A stretch of 64,000 nt of DNA from Clostridia bacterium (GTDB lineage Bacteria; Bacillota; Clostridia; Oscillospirales; Acutalibacteraceae), in assembly GCA_024404145.1 (NCBI GenBank), contig JAKSQK010000001.1, positions 369,244 to 433,243 of the forward strand. The letters run 5' to 3'. Numbering within the stretch: the stretch's first letter is position 1; each line of letters begins with the position of its first letter. This document shows positions 15,977 through 24,121 of this stretch, in pieces. The position numbers and the translations under genes are program-made. A model generated the notes under the pieces. It did not search any database and was not told the DNA's origin. It saw nothing but the letters and a program-made list of their open reading frames with translations.

Positions 15977-16826
15977 AAAAGATAATATTTTAATTGTCGG
16001 ATTAGGTCTTATCGGCGGAAGCTATGCAAAAGCTCTTAAAAATAAAGGTTTTTGCGTTTCAGCAATTGATACCGATAGAGATACGGTTGGTTATGCGAGA
16101 AAAATGAAAATAGCCGACTATGTTACCGATAAAGTCGAAACCGATTTGATAGCAAAAAGCAATTTGATAATTTTTGCATTATATCCGCATATTTTTGTTG
16201 ACTGGATTAAAGAATACGGAAATTTAATTTCGTACGGTACGATTATTACCGATGTTACGGGTGTAAAAGGAATTATAACCGAAAAAATTCAGAGTATGCT
16301 GCCGAACGGTGTTGAATTTATTGCGGCTCATCCTATGGCAGGAAAGGAACATTTAGGAATAGAAAACAGCGACCCAAATATATTTTGCGGCGCAAATTAT
16401 CTTGTTGTTCCAACAAAAAAGAATACCGAAAATGCCATTCAATTTTGCAAGTCTTTGGGAGAAACGCTCGGCTTTTCAAATATTGCTGTACTATCAACAG
16501 AAGAACATGATAATATGATTGCATTCTTATCTCAGTTGACGCATTGTATCGCCGTTTCGCTTATGTGTGCTGATGATAACGAGCATTTATCCGAGTTTAC
16601 CGGCGATTCATTCAGAGATTTAACAAGAATTGCCGATATTAATGATGAGATGTGGAGCGGACTTTTTCTCGACAATAAAGAGGCCCTTCTTTTCCAGATG
16701 GAAAAGTACAGAAGCGCCTTTGATGAATTATTCGGTTATATTAAAAATAATGACCGAAACGGCATAAGAAATATGATGAAAATTTCATCTAAAAGAAGAC
16801 AAATTTTTAACAAGAAAGAAGAATAA
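15963..16826 (+). CDS. tyrA: Prephenate dehydrogenase
   Basis: It oxidatively decarboxylates prephenate to 4-hydroxyphenylpyruvate, the committed step to Tyr. The 287-residue protein has the dinucleotide-binding motif ILIVGLGLIGGSYAKAL, a following Asp (AIDTDRD) suggesting NAD preference, DVTGVKGIITE, AAHPMAGKEHLG and the catalytic His in SQLTHCIAVSL. There is no C-terminal ACT domain, so feedback would have to act through the catalytic domain or through attenuation. The start lies inside aroA (14-bp overlap) and the gap to the DAHP synthase gene is 2 bp. Confidence 0.94.
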   Translation: MELNKKDNILIVGLGLIGGSYAKALKNKGFCVSAIDTDRDTVGYARKMKIADYVTDKVETDLIAKSNLIIFALYPHIFVDWIKEYGNLISYGTIITDVTGVKGIITEKIQSMLPNGVEFIAAHPMAGKEHLGIENSDPNIFCGANYLVVPTKKNTENAIQFCKSLGETLGFSNIAVLSTEEHDNMIAFLSQLTHCIAVSLMCADDNEHLSEFTGDSFRDLTRIADINDEMWSGLFLDNKEALLFQMEKYRSAFDELFGYIKNNDRNGIRNMMKISSKRRQIFNKKEE

Positions 16827-16828
16827 CC

Positions 16829-17857
16829 GTGGGTGCAAATTATATTAGAAAACTACCTATACCTATGGAAATTAAAAAACTATACCCTTTAACCGACAGT
16901 CTTGCCGAAATCAAAGCAAAGAGAGATGCTGAAATACGGGCTGTTTTCGAAGGAAAATCAGATAAGTTTATATTGATAATCGGGCCGTGCTCTGCCGATA
17001 ATAAAGATGCGGTTTTGGATTATATTTCAAGACTCAAAGTAATTTCGGAAAAAGTTAAAGATAAAATTATTATTATTCCGAGAATTTATACAAACAAACC
17101 CCGTACAACAGGCGACGGCTATAAGGGAATACTTCACCAACCGAATCCCGATGAAAAACCAAATATGCTTAAAGGAATAGTTGCAATAAGGGAACTGCAT
17201 ATGGCGGCTTTAAGGGATTATGGATTTACCTGTGCCGATGAGATGTTATATCCCGAAAATCATCGGTATTTATCAGACCTTATAGGATATGTCGCCGTCG
17301 GCGCAAGGTCGGTTGAAAATCAACAGCATAGACTGACTGCAAGTGGCATTGATGTTCCGGTTGGTATGAAAAATCCGACAAGCGGAGATTTGACGGTTAT
17401 GATGAATTCAGTTTTCGCCGCCAGTCATTCTCATACCTTTATTTACAGAGGTTGGGAAGTTGAAAGCAGCGGAAATCCACTTGCTCATGCAATTTTAAGG
17501 GGATATGTTGACCAATACGGAAAGTATATTTCCAATTATCACTATGAAGACCTATTGAATGTCAACGAACTATACCGCCAAATACCTTCTCTAAACCCTG
17601 CTTTAATTGTTGACGCTAATCATGCCAATTCCGCTAAAAATCCGTTTGAACAACCGAGAATTGCCAAAGATGTTTTATTCAGCAGAAATCAAAACAGCGA
17701 GATAAAATCTTTGGTAAAAGGAATTATGATAGAAAGTTATATCGAAGACGGCTGTCAGTCGCCCGAAGAAAAGGTATACGGCAGGTCTATTACCGATGCT
17801 TGTCTCGGTATTGAAAAAAGCGAAAAACTAATATATGAAATCGCCGATAAATTATAA
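16829..17857 (+). CDS. Class I 3-deoxy-7-phosphoheptulonate (DAHP) synthase
   Basis: It condenses PEP and erythrose 4-phosphate, the first step of the shikimate pathway. The 342-residue AroFGH-type enzyme has ILIIGPCSADN, the KPRTTGDGYKGI loop (KPRTT is conserved, though the following VGW is replaced), VGARSVENQQHRL and VDANHANSAKNP. The start is GTG at 16829. It is unusual that the first pathway enzyme is the last gene of the operon; a perfect terminator follows. No aroB (3-dehydroquinate synthase) is present here, so the second step must be encoded elsewhere. Confidence 0.94.
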   Translation: MGANYIRKLPIPMEIKKLYPLTDSLAEIKAKRDAEIRAVFEGKSDKFILIIGPCSADNKDAVLDYISRLKVISEKVKDKIIIIPRIYTNKPRTTGDGYKGILHQPNPDEKPNMLKGIVAIRELHMAALRDYGFTCADEMLYPENHRYLSDLIGYVAVGARSVENQQHRLTASGIDVPVGMKNPTSGDLTVMMNSVFAASHSHTFIYRGWEVESSGNPLAHAILRGYVDQYGKYISNYHYEDLLNVNELYRQIPSLNPALIVDANHANSAKNPFEQPRIAKDVLFSRNQNSEIKSLVKGIMIESYIEDGCQSPEEKVYGRSITDACLGIEKSEKLIYEIADKL

Positions 17858-17865
17858 TATTTTTT

Positions 17866-17908
17866 AGAGATAATCGTAACTTTTTTTGTTTTGATTATCT
17901 CTTTTTTT
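17866..17908 (+). terminator. Terminator of the aromatic operon
   Basis: A perfect 10-bp stem AGAGATAATC (17866-17875) / GATTATCTCT (17893-17902) is followed by six or more Ts. Confidence 0.9.
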
Positions 17909-17911
17909 GTA

Positions 17912-17940
17912 TTGACAATATTATGTAATTATTGTAAAAT
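17912..17940 (+). promoter_or_regulatory. Sigma-A promoter of the pyrH-polC gene run
   Basis: TTGACA (17912-17917), 17 bp and TAAAAT (17935-17940) follow directly after the preceding terminator, 36 bp before pyrH. Confidence 0.8.
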
Positions 17941-17976
17941 AATTATAATAAGTTTAAGTGTTAGGACGGTTATAAA

Positions 17977-18681
17977 ATGAGTATTCCGTATAAAAGAATT
18001 CTTCTTAAATTGTCCGGCGAAGTTCTTGCCGGTGAAAAGGGAACAGGCATTGATTTTGATAAGGTTAATGATGTTTGTAAGCGTGTTAAAACGATAACCG
18101 AGCTCGGTGTTCAGGTTGCCATTGTTGTAGGTGGCGGAAACTTTTGGAGAGGTCGTTCAAGCGGTAGTATGGATAGAACGAGGGCCGACCATATGGGTAT
18201 GCTCGCAACAACAATAAATTCTCTTGCCCTTGTTGATACTCTCGAACAGTTGGGTGTTTGCGCCCGTGTTCAAACCGCTATCGAAATGCGTCAGGTCGCA
18301 GAGCCCTATATCCGAAACAAAGCAATAAGGCATCTTGAAAAAGGCAGAGTTGTTATTTTTGGTTGCGGAACAGGTAATCCATTCTTCTCAACCGATACCG
18401 CCGCTGCGCTTCGTGCTGTCGAAATAGGCGCTGATGTTATATTTAAGGCAACTAATGTTGACGGCGTTTTTGACAGCGATCCAAAACTTAATCCCGAAGC
18501 TAAAATGTTTGATTCTCTATCTCATCTTGATGTTTTGCAAAAAGAGCTTCATGTCATGGATTCAACCGCCGCATCGCTTTGTATGGATAATTCGGTTAAA
18601 ATCCTTGTCTTTAATCTCGATGATCCCGATAATATTGTAAAAGCCGTTAAGGGTGAGAATATAGGCACTCTCGTAAAATAA
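17977..18681 (+). CDS. pyrH: UMP kinase
   Basis: It phosphorylates UMP to UDP in the cytoplasm. The 234-residue amino-acid-kinase-fold protein has [69 protein letters not shown] and [13 protein letters not shown], all diagnostic for bacterial PyrH. Genes for rpsB and tsf, which often precede it, are absent; pyrH here has its own promoter. It is followed by frr after 17 bp. Confidence 0.97.
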   Translation: MSIPYKRILLKLSGEVLAGEKGTGIDFDKVNDVCKRVKTITELGVQVAIVVGGGNFWRGRSSGSMDRTRADHMGMLATTINSLALVDTLEQLGVCARVQTAIEMRQVAEPYIRNKAIRHLEKGRVVIFGCGTGNPFFSTDTAAALRAVEIGADVIFKATNVDGVFDSDPKLNPEAKMFDSLSHLDVLQKELHVMDSTAASLCMDNSVKILVFNLDDPDNIVKAVKGENIGTLVK

Positions 18682-18698
18682 TTAAAAAGGAGAAAATT

Positions 18699-19253
18699 AT
18701 GAACGAATTACTTACAATTACCGAACAAAAAATGGAGAAAACCATTGCTTCACTTGACCGTGAATACAAGTCAATAAGAGCGGGTAGAGCAAATGCATCC
18801 GTTCTTGATAAGGTAACTGTCGATTATTACGGTGTTCCTACTCCGATTCAGCAAATGGCTGCCATTTCAATTCCCGAACCGAGAAGTCTTGTTATTCAGC
18901 CGTGGGATGCCTCAACTCTTAAAGAAATTGAAAAGGCGATTTTGATATCCGAAATCGGTATCAACCCTCAAAACGATGGTAAAGTAATAAGACTTAGTTT
19001 CCCGCCGCTTACCGAAGAAAGAAGAAAAGATATTGTTAAAGATATTAAAAAAATCGCCGAGGATGCAAAGGTTGCGATAAGAAATCTTCGCAGAGATGCG
19101 CTTGATAAGTTAAAATCGCTTAAAAAGAACAACGAAATCACAGAAGATGATGAATCCAACGGCGAAAAGAAAATTCAGAATTTAACCGATAAGTTTTGCA
19201 AAGAAATTGACGGTTTATGCTCTGATAAAGAAAATGAAATAATGGAAATATAA
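18699..19253 (+). CDS. frr: Ribosome recycling factor
   Basis: It splits post-termination ribosomes with EF-G. The 184-residue protein matches the family length and shows LDREYKSIRAGRANASVLDK, VDYYGVPTPIQQMA, IPEPRSLVIQPWD, INPQNDGKVIRLSFPPLTEE and RRKDIVKDIKKIAEDAKVAI. The strong ribosome-binding site AAAAAGGAG precedes ATG. Confidence 0.98.
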   Translation: MNELLTITEQKMEKTIASLDREYKSIRAGRANASVLDKVTVDYYGVPTPIQQMAAISIPEPRSLVIQPWDASTLKEIEKAILISEIGINPQNDGKVIRLSFPPLTEERRKDIVKDIKKIAEDAKVAIRNLRRDALDKLKSLKKNNEITEDDESNGEKKIQNLTDKFCKEIDGLCSDKENEIMEI

Positions 19254-19259
19254 TTTATT

Positions 19260-19284
19260 CGGCGCACATATTTTTCGTGCGCCG
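19260..19284. other. GC-rich hairpin between frr and uppS
   Basis: A perfect 8-bp stem CGGCGCAC/GTGCGCCG has a 9-nt loop but no T tract on the plus strand. It may be a processing or stabilising hairpin within the operon, or a weak terminator. Confidence 0.5.
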
Positions 19285-19300
19285 ATGTTTTAGGTGAAAT

Positions 19301-20014
19301 ATGTCTTTTTTTAAGAAAACAAAAAATTTTGATAAATTACCCGAACATATCGCAATAATTATGGACGGTAACGGTAGATGGGCAAAAAAGCGTTCGCTAC
19401 CGAGAACAGCCGGTCATATAGCCGGTTCAAAAACATTCAAAGAAATTGCTCGTTATGCCAATAAAATCGGTCTTCATTATTTAACAGTTTATGCGTTTTC
19501 AACCGAAAACTGGAAACGCCCGAAAGATGAAGTTGAAAGCATAATGAATATTTTAAGAGATTATTTGAGAGATACAAAAAATTTCAAGGACGAAAATATC
19601 AAACTTCGTTTCATCGGTGATACCGATGTTTTAGCTGAGGATATTAAGCAGATGATTGCCGAAGCAGAAGACGATTCAAAGAATGCAACCGGACTTCAAT
19701 TATTTATTGCTCTCAATTACGGCGGCAGAGACGAAATTGTAAATGCCGTTAAAAAAATTGTCGACAGCGGTATATCTTCATCGGATATTACCGAAGATAC
19801 TATTAACGATAATCTCTATACCAAAGGTATCCCTAACCCCGATTTGATAATAAGACCGAGCGGGGAATACCGCCTTTCAAATTATCTTATTTGGCAGTCT
19901 GCCTATGCAGAATATTGGTTTTCCGATATTCTTTGGCCGGATTTTAAGCCGAAAGATTTAGACTTGGCAATAGAAGATTTTAATAAAAGAAACCGCAGAT
20001 ATGGCGGGATATAA
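19301..20014 (+). CDS. uppS: Isoprenyl transferase (undecaprenyl diphosphate synthase)
   Basis: It makes the C55 lipid carrier for peptidoglycan from FPP and IPP. The 237-residue cis-prenyltransferase has HIAIIMDGNGRWAKKR with the catalytic Asp, AGHIAGSKTF, YAFSTENWKRP, ALNYGGRDEIV, and RPSGEYRLSNYLIWQSAYAE (Ser and Arg for substrate diphosphate). The usual RTSGE is RPSGE here, a mild variation. It is followed by cdsA after 12 bp in the standard Firmicutes order. Confidence 0.96.
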   Translation: MSFFKKTKNFDKLPEHIAIIMDGNGRWAKKRSLPRTAGHIAGSKTFKEIARYANKIGLHYLTVYAFSTENWKRPKDEVESIMNILRDYLRDTKNFKDENIKLRFIGDTDVLAEDIKQMIAEAEDDSKNATGLQLFIALNYGGRDEIVNAVKKIVDSGISSSDITEDTINDNLYTKGIPNPDLIIRPSGEYRLSNYLIWQSAYAEYWFSDILWPDFKPKDLDLAIEDFNKRNRRYGGI

Positions 20015-20026
20015 GGTGGTTACATT

Positions 20027-20854
20027 ATGAAAACAAGAATTATTTCTGCTGCCGTTATGATTTCTTTTGTTGTTGCTGTATTAACGGTTGGAAAACTTTA
20101 TTTTCCTTTAATAATTACTTTTTTTATCGCCCTTATCAGCGGTGTCGGAATTTATGAATTACTGCGAAATGTCGCGAAAATTCAAGAACGGTCTATTTCG
20201 CTTGTTGCTTCGGTTTATAGCGGTTTATTGGTTTTATTTCTCGATAAAAACTTTATCGAGTATTTTTGCATTTCCAAAGTTTCTTCAAAACTCCCCGTAT
20301 TTTTATCAATAGTTTATTTTATTTTTGCGGTTATTGTTATTCTTTATAAACATAAAGAATTTTCTCTTGAAAAAATTTTTGCATATTCTGCTTTTCCGTT
20401 CTTTGTTTCTTTTGGTTTTTCGTGTCTCGACAGTATTATTTGCGACCATAAAGGAATATATTATTTATTGTTGCTTGTTAATTTTGCTTCCATTTGTGAT
20501 ACGGGCGCATATTTTGTCGGCAGTTTCTTCGGTAAACATAAATTATGTCCGCAAATAAGCCCTAAAAAAACCGTTGAAGGCGCTATTGGCGGAATTGCAT
20601 CAAGTATCGTTATATCCGTTGTTTTGATAATAATATACAGTTCAACCCATATATTCACAACAATTATTGCGACTGTTATTTTATGTATCGTCGGTATGAT
20701 GGGGGATTTATTTGCTTCATCTATCAAGCGCTGTGTCGGTATAAAAGATTACAGCAATCTCATTCCCGGCCATGGCGGAATACTTGACAGATTTGACAGT
20801 ATGCTTTTAATTTCTCCTGTTTTGTATATGCTTATAGAATTTGGGGTAATTTAA
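20027..20854 (+). CDS. cdsA: Phosphatidate cytidylyltransferase
   Basis: An integral membrane enzyme that makes CDP-diacylglycerol for phospholipid synthesis. The 275-residue protein has about seven hydrophobic helices and the CDP-alcohol signature in its C-terminal third: CDTGAYFVGSFFGKHKLCP, ISPKKTVEGAIGG, GDLFASSIKRCVGIKDYSNL and IPGHGGILDRFDSM, with the conserved Asp residues. It ends with a 1-bp overlap with dxr (TAATG). Confidence 0.95.
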   Translation: MKTRIISAAVMISFVVAVLTVGKLYFPLIITFFIALISGVGIYELLRNVAKIQERSISLVASVYSGLLVLFLDKNFIEYFCISKVSSKLPVFLSIVYFIFAVIVILYKHKEFSLEKIFAYSAFPFFVSFGFSCLDSIICDHKGIYYLLLLVNFASICDTGAYFVGSFFGKHKLCPQISPKKTVEGAIGGIASSIVISVVLIIIYSSTHIFTTIIATVILCIVGMMGDLFASSIKRCVGIKDYSNLIPGHGGILDRFDSMLLISPVLYMLIEFGVI

Positions 20855-21993
20855 TGAAGGATTTAATTATTTTAGGTTCAACAGGTTCTATCGGTACACA
20901 AGCGCTTGAAGTTGCCAAAAAACTGAATATAAACATAACAGGTCTTGCCGCCGGAAAAAACTATAAATTACTCGAAAAACAGGCGAGAGAATTCAAGCCG
21001 AAAAGCGTTGCGATGTTTGATACTGAAGCCGCAAATAAGCTTAAAATTGCTCTTGCAGATACTGATATCGCCGTATTTGGTGGAAAAAACGGTGTTAATC
21101 AAGTTGCTACGGGCGAAGGCGATACTGTTTTGTGTTCCATTGTAGGCATAGCAGGTCTTGAAAGTACTCTCATGGCGATAGATGCAGGAAAAGATATTGC
21201 CCTTGCCAATAAAGAAACGCTTGTAACCGGAGGAGACCTCGTTAAAAAACGAATTAAAGAAAAAAATGTTAAACTTTTGCCGGTTGATAGCGAACATTCG
21301 GCAATTTTTCAGTCTTTACAGGGTGTTCCCGAAAATTCGCTCAATAAAATTCTTCTAACTGCTTCCGGAGGTCCTTTCTTTGGCAAAAAAGCCGAAGACC
21401 TTAAAAATGTAACTGTTGCAGATGCACTTAATCATCCTAATTGGTCTATGGGGAATAAAATTACCATTGATTCTGCTACTCTTATGAATAAAGGTCTTGA
21501 AGTTATAGAAGCGGTGCATTTATTTGATGTATCTCCAAATCAAATTGAAATTTTAGTTCATAAGCAAAGTATTCTTCATTCGGCAGTTGAATTATCTGAT
21601 GGCGCTGTTATTGCTCAGCTTGGAACTCCTGATATGAGGTTGCCGATTCAATATGCTTTTACCTATCCTGACAGAGGAATAAAATTTGAGCAATTAAGTT
21701 TATCTCAAATCGGGTCTTTAACCTTTGAAAAACCCGATTTTGATACTTTCAAATGTCTTCCTGCATGTATTGAAGCAATAAACCGTGGCGGACTGAGTCC
21801 TGCAATGGTTAACGGTGCAAACGAAGAGGCAGTATCATTATTCCTAAATGAAAAAATCAGATTTTTACAGATAGGGGAATTAGTTGAACAAACTCTACAA
21901 TTTGCGCCTGATAAAAAAGATTTTACTCTTGAAGATGTTTATAATGCAGATGCACTTGCGAGAGAAACTGTCAGAAAACTAGTCAAGGGGTAG
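20854..21993 (+). CDS. dxr: 1-deoxy-D-xylulose 5-phosphate reductoisomerase
   Basis: It converts DXP to MEP with NADPH, the committed step of the non-mevalonate isoprenoid pathway. The 379-residue protein has LGSTGSIGTQALEV, ALANKETLVTGG, PVDSEHSAIFQSLQG (metal-binding Asp and Glu), LTASGGPFFG, HPNWSMGNKITIDSATLMNKG and EAVHLFDV, all diagnostic. Together with the downstream ispG it supplies isoprenoid precursors that uppS uses. Confidence 0.97.
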   Translation: MKDLIILGSTGSIGTQALEVAKKLNINITGLAAGKNYKLLEKQAREFKPKSVAMFDTEAANKLKIALADTDIAVFGGKNGVNQVATGEGDTVLCSIVGIAGLESTLMAIDAGKDIALANKETLVTGGDLVKKRIKEKNVKLLPVDSEHSAIFQSLQGVPENSLNKILLTASGGPFFGKKAEDLKNVTVADALNHPNWSMGNKITIDSATLMNKGLEVIEAVHLFDVSPNQIEILVHKQSILHSAVELSDGAVIAQLGTPDMRLPIQYAFTYPDRGIKFEQLSLSQIGSLTFEKPDFDTFKCLPACIEAINRGGLSPAMVNGANEEAVSLFLNEKIRFLQIGELVEQTLQFAPDKKDFTLEDVYNADALARETVRKLVKG

Positions 21994-23048
21994 TGATTAA
22001 AATAATTATCTCTAAAATTTGGTCGGGTTTTTGGCCATATTTAATTGCAGTATTACTTTTTCTTATTCTTATAATTATTCACGAATTCGGACATTTTATT
22101 GCCGCAAAATTATCGGGAATTAAAGTTAACGAATTTGCAGTAGGTTTTGGACCCAAACTCTTTTCAAAGAAATTCGGAGAAACAACCTACAAATTTAACT
22201 TAATACCACTTGGCGGATATTGCGCTATGGAGGGTGAAGAAGAATCAAGTTCCGATACAAGAGCATTTTGCAATAAATCTGCGATTAAAAGATTTTTTGT
22301 TGTAATAATGGGAGCAATATTTAACCTATTGCTTGGTTTTGTACTAATCGGCATAACTCTTATTCCGCAAGATTCTTTTACAACAACAACCGTTGCGGGT
22401 TTTTATGAAGACTCAACGAGTAATATCGGCGGACTCGAAATCGGCGATAAAATTATTAAAGTGGGAAACCGCAGAATAATTACAACCTATGATTTGAGTT
22501 ATGCTTTTACTAATGTTGATGACGGTAAACTCGATATGACGGTTCTTAGAAACGGCGAAAAAGTTAAACTCAACAATGTTTCTTTTAAGAGCGAAACAGA
22601 AAAAGGTATTTCTTATCTTAAAGTTGATTTTTATGTTGTTGGTAAAAAGAAAACAGTTTTAAGTTTTATTTCCGAATCGTTCAAAACTTCCGTTTCAAAC
22701 TGTCTTGTTGTATGGCGTTCGCTTATTGATTTAATTTCAGGCAAATACGGTATCAGTGCAATGTCAGGACCAGTTGGCGTAACTGTTGCCATTAGCAGTG
22801 TTGCAAAACAAAATTTACAGGCGGTTATCCCGATAATGGCACTGATTTCTATAAATCTCGGAATTTTCAACCTATTGCCTTTACCGGCTCTTGACGGTGG
22901 CCGTTTATTGTTTATTCTTATTGAGATTATTTTTGGAAAAAAAGTTCCTGAAAAGTATGAAGCGCCCGTTCATACCGCTGGTTTTGCTATTCTTTTACTA
23001 TTTATGCTTTTTATTACTTTTAAGGATATTTGGGGACTGATAAAATAA
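21993..23048 (+). CDS. rseP: Site-2 metalloprotease RseP/RasP
   Basis: A membrane-embedded zinc protease that cleaves transmembrane anti-sigma factors and remnant signal peptides. The 351-residue protein has the active site IIHEFGHFIAAK in the first helix (HExxH), the FGPKL..RIPLGGY-like segment (FNLIPLGGYCAMEGE), one PDZ domain (about residues 125-205) and the second metal-binding motif NLLPLPALDGGRLLF near the C terminus. It starts with GTG overlapping the dxr stop by one base. Confidence 0.95.
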   Translation: MIKIIISKIWSGFWPYLIAVLLFLILIIIHEFGHFIAAKLSGIKVNEFAVGFGPKLFSKKFGETTYKFNLIPLGGYCAMEGEEESSSDTRAFCNKSAIKRFFVVIMGAIFNLLLGFVLIGITLIPQDSFTTTTVAGFYEDSTSNIGGLEIGDKIIKVGNRRIITTYDLSYAFTNVDDGKLDMTVLRNGEKVKLNNVSFKSETEKGISYLKVDFYVVGKKKTVLSFISESFKTSVSNCLVVWRSLIDLISGKYGISAMSGPVGVTVAISSVAKQNLQAVIPIMALISINLGIFNLLPLPALDGGRLLFILIEIIFGKKVPEKYEAPVHTAGFAILLLFMLFITFKDIWGLIK

Positions 23049-24104
23049 ATGTTTACAAATAAAACTACTAAAAAAATCAAGGTCGGTAATATTTTTATCG
23101 GCGGCGGCTCAAAAATAAGCATTCAGTCTATGTTGAATGTTCCTGCCGAAAACACCGAAGAAAATGTTAAACAGGCGCTGGAACTTCAAAATGCCGGTTG
23201 CGAAATTATTAGAGTTTCGGTGCCTAACAAAGAATCGTTAAAAACTATTGAAGCGCTTAAAAACAATTTATCGGTACCTATCGTTGCTGACATTCATTTT
23301 GACTGGCGTTTAGCTGTTGAAAGTGTATATGCCGGTGCCGACAAGGTACGAATAAATCCCGGTAATATCGGTGATGATTCAAATGTAAAACAAGTTGCAA
23401 AAGTTTGCAAAGAGCATAGTGTTCCTATAAGAATCGGTGTAAATTCCGGTTCGCTTGAAAAAGATATTCTTTCTAAATACGGTACCGTAACACCCGAAGC
23501 TATTGTTGAGAGCGGTTTTTATCATATTGGTTTGCTTGAAAAATTTGATTTTACCGATATTGTCTTATCTCTTAAATCTTCTAATACCCAGAAAATGTTT
23601 GATGCTTATAAATTAGCATCAAAAACTTGTCCGTATCCGCTTCATTTAGGCGTAACCGAAGCCGGAACTAAGGAAATGGGAATTATCAAATCTTCCGCAG
23701 GTATAGGCGGTCTGCTTTTAAGCGGTATCGGCGACACTATCAGAATTTCGTTAACCGATAATCCTATTGAAGAAGTTATTGCAGCCAAACATTTACTTAA
23801 AGGTCTTGATTTAAGAGAGAACGGTATTAAATTTGTTTCTTGTCCAACATGCGGAAGAACATCAATAGACCTTATAAAGATAGCAAAAGAAGCCGAAAAG
23901 TTGCTGTCTGATGTTGATAAGAATATAACTGTTGCAATTATGGGTTGTGTTGTTAACGGCCCCGGCGAAGCAAAGGATGCCGATATCGGTATAGCCGGTG
24001 GAAAGGGAAGTGGAGTTCTCTTTAAGAAAGGTAAAATTCTTTATAACAACATATCGGAAGATAAATTACTTAAAACCCTTGTAGATGAAATTAAAAAGAT
24101 GTAA
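23049..24104 (+). CDS. ispG: 4-hydroxy-3-methylbut-2-enyl-diphosphate synthase (flavodoxin)
   Basis: It converts MEcPP to HMBPP in the MEP pathway. The 351-residue bacterial-type protein has IQSMLNVPAENTEENVKQ, ADIHFDWRLAVE, KVRINPGNIGD and the [4Fe-4S] ligands in SCPTCGRTSIDL and GCVVNGPGEAKDADIG. It begins 1 bp after the rseP stop codon. With dxr it completes two of the seven MEP steps in this operon. Confidence 0.96.
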   Translation: MFTNKTTKKIKVGNIFIGGGSKISIQSMLNVPAENTEENVKQALELQNAGCEIIRVSVPNKESLKTIEALKNNLSVPIVADIHFDWRLAVESVYAGADKVRINPGNIGDDSNVKQVAKVCKEHSVPIRIGVNSGSLEKDILSKYGTVTPEAIVESGFYHIGLLEKFDFTDIVLSLKSSNTQKMFDAYKLASKTCPYPLHLGVTEAGTKEMGIIKSSAGIGGLLLSGIGDTIRISLTDNPIEEVIAAKHLLKGLDLRENGIKFVSCPTCGRTSIDLIKIAKEAEKLLSDVDKNITVAIMGCVVNGPGEAKDADIGIAGGKGSGVLFKKGKILYNNISEDKLLKTLVDEIKKM

Positions 24105-24121
24105 ATTGGAGTTAATAAAAT

